Below, in pieces: positions 5,511 through 10,442 of a stretch of 10,442 nucleotides of DNA (position 1 is its first letter; each line of letters opens with the position of its first letter). The notes beneath the pieces are model-generated. The model saw nothing but the letters and a program-made list of their open reading frames with translations, was not told where the DNA came from and did no database searches. Made by a program: the position numbers and the translations under genes. Source of the stretch: Alphaproteobacteria bacterium (GTDB lineage: Bacteria; Pseudomonadota; Alphaproteobacteria; Paracaedibacterales; CAITNM01). Where the stretch lies: the NCBI GenBank assembly GCA_947499175.1, contig CANMNU010000041.1, forward strand, positions 1 to 10,442, in the 5' to 3' direction.

Positions 5511-7046
5511 ATGAGTACTACAGACACTAAAACTCCAGAGTTTACAGGACTGCGCGCTAAACTTTGGCCAATTCACAGCCATGAACTAAAGAAATTTATC
5601 CCATTAAGCATTATCATGTTTTGCTTACTTTTCAATTACACCGTTCTTCGTGATACGAAAGATGCCTTGGTTGTAAACGCAGCTGGCGCAGGGGCAATTA
5701 CTTTTTTGAAAACATATTGCGTAACTCCTGCAGCGATTTTATTCGTTATTTTGTATGCAAAACTAACCAACGCATTATCTCGTGAAAACGTATTTTATGC
5801 AGTAGTCACGCCGTTCATTGTGTTTTTTGGTATTTTTGGTTTTATAATTTACCCAAATTTGCACATACTGCACCCATCTGTTGAATCAGTACAAGCATTA
5901 CATGCGGCATATCCTGCCCTAGGTGGTTTTATTGATATTTATGCATACTGGGCATTCTCATTGTTCTATGTGTTATCAGAAATTTGGGGCAGCGCTATGA
6001 TCGCCCTAATGTTTTGGCAGTTTGCCAACCATGTAGTTAGGTTGCGAGAATCAAAACGTTTCTATGGTTTGTTTGCCGTGATTGGTAACGCTGCATTAAT
6101 GGTTTCCGGACCATTGGTAATGTTTTGTTCAACTGGTATTTCACACTTAGTTCCTGAAGGCTCAGACCCATGGCAATACACACTTTATTTGTTAATGACA
6201 TCTGTAGTGGCGCTTGGTCTACTTTCCATGTACGTTTACCGCTGGATGCACCAAAATGTATTAAACGATAAGGTTTACTTTGATCCTGCAGAAGCTGGCG
6301 TGCCAAAGAAGAAAAAAGAAAAATTAGGTTTAGCGGAAAGCTTTAAGCTTATTATTAAATCACCAGAACTTGGTTTGATTGCCCTATTGATCATGGCCTA
6401 TGGCGTAACTATTAACTTAGTGGAAGTGCAATGGAAAAATCAATTAAAGCTTTTCTGTAATGGTGACAAAGCTGACTTTAACTTTTATATGGGTATGCTA
6501 TCAACAGCTACAGGCTTTATTACAATTTTGTTCGGTTTATTAATTGGTAATAATATTTTAAGAAAAGTAAGCTGGTCAAAGGCTGCAATGATTACTCCAT
6601 TAGCAATTTTAGTTGGTGGTGGTGCGTTTTTCTGCTTTATTCTAGCAGAAGGTTTAATGGAGCCATTCTTGCAATTCTTTAATACCCACGCAATTGCTGC
6701 GGCCATGTTTATCGGTTTGGGAATCGTAGTGATTTCAAAATCAATTAAATACACATTGTTCGACCCAACCAAGGAAATGGCCTACATTCCGTTAGATGAT
6801 GAGCTAAAAACCAAAGGTAAGGCAGCAGTGGATGTTATTGGCGGACGTGCTGGTAAAGCTGGTGGCGCTATGGTGCAAAGTTGGTTATTAATCCTGTTTG
6901 CAACTAAAGACGTAGTAGCTATTGCACCTATTGCCTTTGCAACCTTCGTTGTGATTGCCCTTGCTTGGTTGTTTGCTGTAAAAGCACTTTCAGTAAAAGT
7001 AACAGCAGCTACAGCAAAACGAAAACTAGCTGATGATAAGCTATAG
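5511..7046 (+). CDS. tlc: ATP/ADP translocase (NTT/Tlc family nucleotide carrier)
   Basis: An integral inner-membrane antiporter that imports host ATP in exchange for ADP and phosphate; some paralogs move other nucleotides. The 511-residue product has the family's usual length and about 12 hydrophobic segments from residue 28 to 490. Conserved charged residues of the family are visible: K50 in VLRDTKDALVV, E157 in FYVLSEIWGS, E305 in INLVEVQWKNQLK and the Lys in TKGKAAVDVIGGRAGK (437). These correspond to the Lys/Glu/Glu/Lys set known to matter in plastid and bacterial carriers. By eye the motifs (IHSHELKK, RDTKDALVV, KEMAYIPLD) look closer to chlamydial/plastid NTT than to Rickettsia Tlc1. 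The start has AAGG at 5498-5501, 9 bases upstream. The gene stands alone, with its own promoter and terminator. ATP/ADP specificity is inferred, not proven. Confidence 0.95.
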   Translation: MSTTDTKTPEFTGLRAKLWPIHSHELKKFIPLSIIMFCLLFNYTVLRDTKDALVVNAAGAGAITFLKTYCVTPAAILFVILYAKLTNALSRENVFYAVVTPFIVFFGIFGFIIYPNLHILHPSVESVQALHAAYPALGGFIDIYAYWAFSLFYVLSEIWGSAMIALMFWQFANHVVRLRESKRFYGLFAVIGNAALMVSGPLVMFCSTGISHLVPEGSDPWQYTLYLLMTSVVALGLLSMYVYRWMHQNVLNDKVYFDPAEAGVPKKKKEKLGLAESFKLIIKSPELGLIALLIMAYGVTINLVEVQWKNQLKLFCNGDKADFNFYMGMLSTATGFITILFGLLIGNNILRKVSWSKAAMITPLAILVGGGAFFCFILAEGLMEPFLQFFNTHAIAAAMFIGLGIVVISKSIKYTLFDPTKEMAYIPLDDELKTKGKAAVDVIGGRAGKAGGAMVQSWLLILFATKDVVAIAPIAFATFVVIALAWLFAVKALSVKVTAATAKRKLADDKL

Positions 7047-7061
7047 ATAAAAACTGTTATT

Positions 7062-7070
7062 TGCTAATAT
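7062..7070 (+). promoter_or_regulatory. Possible extended -10 promoter for the downstream oxidoreductase
   Basis: TGC directly precedes TAATAT (7065-7070), an extended -10 form; no good -35 is seen 17 bp upstream (TATAGA, 7042-7047). Transcription would start around 7076-7078, inside the terminator stem. Low confidence because the region is AT-rich. Confidence 0.3.
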
Positions 7071-7073
7071 GAA

Positions 7074-7098
7074 GGGGTGCCAAAAGTGCCCCCTTTTT
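7074..7098 (+). terminator. Intrinsic terminator of tlc, touching the next gene's start
   Basis: GGGGTGC (7074-7080) pairs with GTGCCCC (7086-7092), with two G-U pairs, over the loop CAAAA, followed by C and five T residues (7094-7098). It ends two bases before the ATG at 7101. It lies 27 bp after the tlc stop. Confidence 0.85.
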
Positions 7099-7100
7099 AT

Positions 7101-10079
7101 ATGAAATTGAAATACGAAGATTTATATACACAAACTGGCTTAGCCAAAGTTTATGACCTGTTTTTACAGTTTGTAAAAAAAGAAGACTCAGCATTACATG
7201 ATTTATATACTGAGGCACTTAATGGAAAATTTTTAGAACCTTCTGTTTATGACGAATTGCTTATACAACTTGCAAAATTGCTAGAATCCTTTTTAAGTCA
7301 AAAATTTTCACTAGATTCCAAACTTAATGAAATCTATTCACAAGGCTCAACTTTTAGCTTGATTGCATACGCAAAACGTCAATTTGTGCAGCGTTATGCT
7401 CTAAAACAATTTGTAGATATAGATCCTAGTTGGGAAAAATTATATGAATTTAAAGATGATGCAACTTTTGCTAAGGAAGCGCTCGATGCTTTAGAAAACA
7501 ACAAGCCTAGTTTAGAAAATTTAGCAAAATATGCTGCATGGGCTGTACACTCCAAACAATCCACAGAGTTATTTAAAGTATCCAAAAAAATTGATATTAA
7601 TTTTGTGCTACGCAATGTAGAAAAAACACATCATGGTTATGTAACTAAAACCCCTAGAACACGTAATGGTTTTGAATTAACTGATCCTGGTTTTACTAAT
7701 TCCAAAGCTTGTGATGAATCTCATTACTGTATTTTATGCCACAACCAGGGTAAGGACAGTTGCCGAAAAGGTTTGCCCACTATTAAAAAAGCTGGCTGTC
7801 CATTAGACCAAAAAATTTCACAAATGCATGAGCTTAAAAGGGATGAGCTAAATCTTGCTGCCCTAGCCGTTGTGATGATTGATAACCCAATGGTTGCCGT
7901 TACCGGACATCGTATCTGTAATGACTGTATGAAATCCTGCATTTTTCAAAAACAAGACCCTGTTAACACTCCAGGGGTTGAAACCAATATTTTAAATTCC
8001 GTGTTAGATTTACCATTTGGTTTTGAAATTTATAGCCTTCTAACACGCTGGAACCCCCTAGATTTCACTCAACCTTTGCCTAAAAAAGATAGTAACTATC
8101 AAGTGCTTGTTGTAGGTCTTGGTCCTGCTGGGTTTAGTTTGTCTCACTATCTTAGTCGAGATGGACATAAAGTAGTTGGGATTGATGGGGTAAAACTTGA
8201 ACCGTTACCACCTGAACTTTTACAACCTTTACTTATTAAAGATATTAATATTTTATACGAAAAATTAGACCAACGTACTTTAAGTGGTTTTGGTGGTGTT
8301 GCAGAATATGGCATTACAGTTAGGTGGAATAAGAATTATCTAAAAGTTTTGAGATTAATTCTTGAACGTAGAGAAAATATAAAATTCATTGGCTCAACAC
8401 GTTATGGGTCACAAGTTACAGACACTAACTACCAATCATTAGGTTTTGATACTGTGGCAATTTGTACTGGCGCTGGTGAACCTAAAATAGCTTCTATGAA
8501 AGGTTCATCACTTCCAGGCGTTAGGCTTGCCAGTGATTTTCTTATGGCTTTGCAATTAACAGGGGCATCCAAAAATGATTCACTTGCTAATTTACAAATA
8601 CTTGGACCAATTATTGTAATTGGTGGAGGTTTAACTGCAATTGATACGGCTACGGAAGCTAAAGCGTATTACAAAGAACAAGTTAAAAAATTTCGTAAGC
8701 GCTATACCAAATTATTAGAAATTTATGGTAATGAATTTAAAAAATGGTGGACGCCATGTGACCATATAGTCGCTGAAAAATTACTCAGTTGTGATGAAGT
8801 CGATGTTCGGCTAATTTACCGCGATACAATTACAAAGGCCCCAAGCTACAAATTGAACCATGAAGAAATTGAAAAAGCATTAGAAGAAGGAATTGTTTTT
8901 GAAGACGAAGTCATCCCTTTAAGTATAGAGGCTAATGAGTTTGGTTGGGCTAAAGGTCTTTGGGTTAAAAGAGGTGAATGCAAAGAATTTATTGAAGCAA
9001 GCACCATTATTATGGCAATTGGGACATCACACGAAGTTGCTAGTAAGCCATTTTTCTATTTTGGTGATGCTAATCCAAATTATGCAGGTAGTGTTGTTAA
9101 AGCTATTGCCAGCGCTAAGTACGGCTATAAAGCAATTGGTGCAAAGTTGCAGGAAAAATTGCCAGTTTTAAAATCTGACTTTTCATTTAGTGCAGAAGTT
9201 GTAACCGTCACAAGAATAGCGCCAAATTTAGTGCAGCTTGAAATTAAAGCCCCTATTGCTGCAAATGCATTTCAACCTGGGCAATTCTATCGTTTACAAA
9301 ATTTTGAGTCTTACGCAACTGTTGTGCAAAATACTAAATTAGCTATGGAAGCTATTGCCCTTACGCCTGTAAAGGTTGATAAACAAAATGGCTTAATTAC
9401 TTTTGTTATTGTTGAAATTGGCAGTTCGTCGTTAATAGCTCAATACCTAAAGCCAAAAGAAAAAGTTAGTTTAATGGGCCCAACTGGCACCCCAACAGAA
9501 ATTCCAGTTAATAAAAATGTTTTATTAATTGGTGGTGGACATTTTAACCTTGCATTACTACATTTAGCGCAAAGTTTAAAAGAAAATGGAAATACTGTAT
9601 TTTGGATTGCAGGATACCGCTTAAGCACTGAACGTAATTTTGTTAAAGAAATTGAAAATACAGCTGATCACCTATTTTGGTATTGTGCTGATGATTTTAA
9701 CAAAGGTAACGTTTTGGATGGTTTAGATAATTTGAAAAATCAGGAAATTTTAAAAAAAATAGATTATCTTTTTGTAATGGGATCAACTGGAATGCAACAA
9801 GCAATAAGCACCCATTTACAAAAAATTCAAGCATCATTGAAATCTTCACTGAAAACAATTGCTAATGTTAATATTCCAATGCAATGCATGATGCAAGGCA
9901 TATGTGGGCAATGTTTAGTAACGACCGAATCAGGTTCAGTTTTTTGTTGTAAAAATCAAGAGTTACCACTTTCCAGTATGCCATTTGAAGAACTGCTTAA
10001 TCGTAGTAAACAAAATAGTTTACTGGAAAAAGTTGCAAGACAATGGTTACAATATATTACTGAAACAGCTAAGGTTTAA
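7101..10079 (+). CDS. Multidomain GltD-like / PyrK-like flavin and iron-sulfur oxidoreductase
   Basis: The 992-residue protein resembles a Rickettsiales family often annotated as bifunctional glutamate synthase beta subunit/2-polyprenylphenol hydroxylase; the true substrate is unknown to me. Residues 1-200 are helical with no recognised motif. Two cysteine groups (C204, C210, C213, C221, C233; C273, C276, C280) resemble the iron-sulfur region before GltD-type domains. A GltD-like domain follows: FAD motif VVGLGPAG (337-344), GGVAEYGI (398-405), NAD(P)H motif VIGGGLTAIDTA (506-517), AIGTS (639-643). The last 300 residues are ferredoxin-reductase-like: PGQFYRLQ (726-733), GPTGTP (793-798), LLIGGGHFN (808-816), then a PyrK-like cysteine cluster (C929, C935, C938, C949/C950). 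I chose ATG 7101 over GTG 7077, which lies inside the terminator stem; neither has a normal ribosome binding site. Two NAD(P)-type and two FAD-type sites in one chain suggest internal electron transfer. Probably cytosolic. Confidence 0.88.
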   Translation: MKLKYEDLYTQTGLAKVYDLFLQFVKKEDSALHDLYTEALNGKFLEPSVYDELLIQLAKLLESFLSQKFSLDSKLNEIYSQGSTFSLIAYAKRQFVQRYALKQFVDIDPSWEKLYEFKDDATFAKEALDALENNKPSLENLAKYAAWAVHSKQSTELFKVSKKIDINFVLRNVEKTHHGYVTKTPRTRNGFELTDPGFTNSKACDESHYCILCHNQGKDSCRKGLPTIKKAGCPLDQKISQMHELKRDELNLAALAVVMIDNPMVAVTGHRICNDCMKSCIFQKQDPVNTPGVETNILNSVLDLPFGFEIYSLLTRWNPLDFTQPLPKKDSNYQVLVVGLGPAGFSLSHYLSRDGHKVVGIDGVKLEPLPPELLQPLLIKDINILYEKLDQRTLSGFGGVAEYGITVRWNKNYLKVLRLILERRENIKFIGSTRYGSQVTDTNYQSLGFDTVAICTGAGEPKIASMKGSSLPGVRLASDFLMALQLTGASKNDSLANLQILGPIIVIGGGLTAIDTATEAKAYYKEQVKKFRKRYTKLLEIYGNEFKKWWTPCDHIVAEKLLSCDEVDVRLIYRDTITKAPSYKLNHEEIEKALEEGIVFEDEVIPLSIEANEFGWAKGLWVKRGECKEFIEASTIIMAIGTSHEVASKPFFYFGDANPNYAGSVVKAIASAKYGYKAIGAKLQEKLPVLKSDFSFSAEVVTVTRIAPNLVQLEIKAPIAANAFQPGQFYRLQNFESYATVVQNTKLAMEAIALTPVKVDKQNGLITFVIVEIGSSSLIAQYLKPKEKVSLMGPTGTPTEIPVNKNVLLIGGGHFNLALLHLAQSLKENGNTVFWIAGYRLSTERNFVKEIENTADHLFWYCADDFNKGNVLDGLDNLKNQEILKKIDYLFVMGSTGMQQAISTHLQKIQASLKSSLKTIANVNIPMQCMMQGICGQCLVTTESGSVFCCKNQELPLSSMPFEELLNRSKQNSLLEKVARQWLQYITETAKV

Positions 10080-10184
10080 AATGCATAAAAATCAACATAA
10101 AAAATCTTTTGATTCACATTAGCAAATTATTGATTGCATAAGTTCTTTAGAAAATAAATAATCCCATTTCTGCAATTATTACAG

Positions 10185-10298
10185 CTATGTTTGTTCTATT
10201 TCAAATTCTATTGTGCCCTCGAAAAGGCTAATTTTTTCACCCTCGCTAACTTTTTTAGCTAACTGTGAATTTAGCTCACTGGTTCGTTTTAATTCAAA
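10185..10298 (-). pseudogene. 3' fragment of an unrecognised gene, cut by the IS982-family element
   Basis: A minus-strand frame ends at TAG (10185-10187) and encodes ELKRTSELNSQLAKKVSEG then EKISLFEGTIEFEIEQT, a composition typical of real protein. It has no start: upstream it enters the presumed IS end at 10299 and then meets a stop. The ending (G-x-K-I-x-L-x-x-G-x-I-x-x-x-I) vaguely recalls the C-terminus of exodeoxyribonuclease VII large subunit, but 37 residues are too few to say. The 105 bp between the oxidoreductase stop and this fragment hold nothing I can name. Confidence 0.35.
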
Positions 10299-10442
10299 AC
10301 CCCAATTCTGGATTAGAAGTGAGTATTTGCGAGAGTTAGAAGGCAGTTTTAGCTAAGATTAGCTATTGATTTAATAAACGGCCTTCCATGAAGAAAGATA
10401 TCACAGACTTATTTGTTTTGCTGGATGATTTTTGCGCAGAAT
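10299..10442 (+). mobile_element. IS982-family insertion sequence, left end only
   Basis: Identified by its transposase start at 10388. The left end is placed at ACCCCAATTCTGG (from 10299) because IS982 ends commonly begin with AC and the distance to the ATG (89 bp) is reasonable. The right end is outside the window, so the border is provisional. Confidence 0.55.
10388..10442 (+). CDS. IS982-family transposase, first 18 residues (continues past window)
   Basis: The frame from ATG 10388 reads MKKDITDLFVLLDDFCAE and is open to the window end. The I-T-x-L-[FY]-x-x-x-D-D-F-C start is characteristic of IS982-family transposases. No Shine-Dalgarno sequence is visible, which is common for IS genes. 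Only the N-terminus can be seen, so intactness cannot be judged. Confidence 0.75.
   Translation, partial: MKKDITDLFVLLDDFCAE

Noticed and set aside
6037..6772. Minus-strand open frames within tlc
   Set aside because: They lie opposite conserved transmembrane coding sequence and show no family features.
7077..7100. GTG start of the oxidoreductase giving 8 extra residues (MPKVPPFY)
   Set aside because: The codons fall inside the terminator hairpin and encode Pro-rich residues unlike a protein start; ATG 7101 is the simpler choice, although the leaderless option is kept as a finding.

Overview
The window looks like a piece of an AT-rich alphaproteobacterial genome from an obligate or host-dependent intracellular lineage (Rickettsiales or Holosporales type). 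Four things point there: an alphaproteobacterial-type ribosomal protein S4 without zinc-binding cysteines, an ATP/ADP translocase (the hallmark of energy parasites), a roughly 1000-residue multidomain flavin/iron-sulfur oxidoreductase of the kind known from Rickettsiales genomes, and heavy IS load with gene decay. The assignment rests on remembered family features, not on a database search.

Layout. 1-695: an ISAs1-family element, cut by the window edge, transposase on the minus strand; its outer end lies 20 bp upstream of the rpsD promoter. 715-1452: rpsD with its own promoter and a strong GNRA-loop terminator. 1493-2311: map, type I methionine aminopeptidase with an unusual His-rich N-terminal tail. 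2449-3863: an ISKra4-like element with 23-bp terminal inverted repeats and a perfect 9-bp target duplication; its transposase is dead or shifted (one in-frame stop, two frameshifts). 3873-4023: remnant of a gene for a secreted protein (minus strand), frameshifted in an A7 run and cut by that IS. 4184-5055: a minus-strand membrane lipid desaturase of the Kua/TMEM189 (PEDS1/CarF) - FAD4 family, split by a perfect 47-bp tandem duplication. 5056-5510: a long divergent intergenic region with a good promoter and three successive hairpins in front of tlc. 5511-7046: ATP/ADP translocase. 7074-7098: a terminator that touches the start of the next gene. 7101-10079: the giant GltD-like/PyrK-like oxidoreductase. 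10185-10298: a short 3' fragment of an unrecognised gene. From about 10299: an IS982-family element running off the right edge.

How the genes relate: rpsD and map are housekeeping (ribosome assembly, N-terminal Met removal). tlc imports host ATP in exchange for ADP. The giant oxidoreductase is probably a soluble NAD(P)H-linked flavoenzyme. The desaturase would act on membrane lipids (plasmalogen vinyl-ether formation or acyl desaturation) and is the most unexpected gene. Three different IS families in 10 kb, plus two genes broken by different mechanisms, indicate ongoing genome degradation. I found no tRNA, rRNA or CRISPR array.
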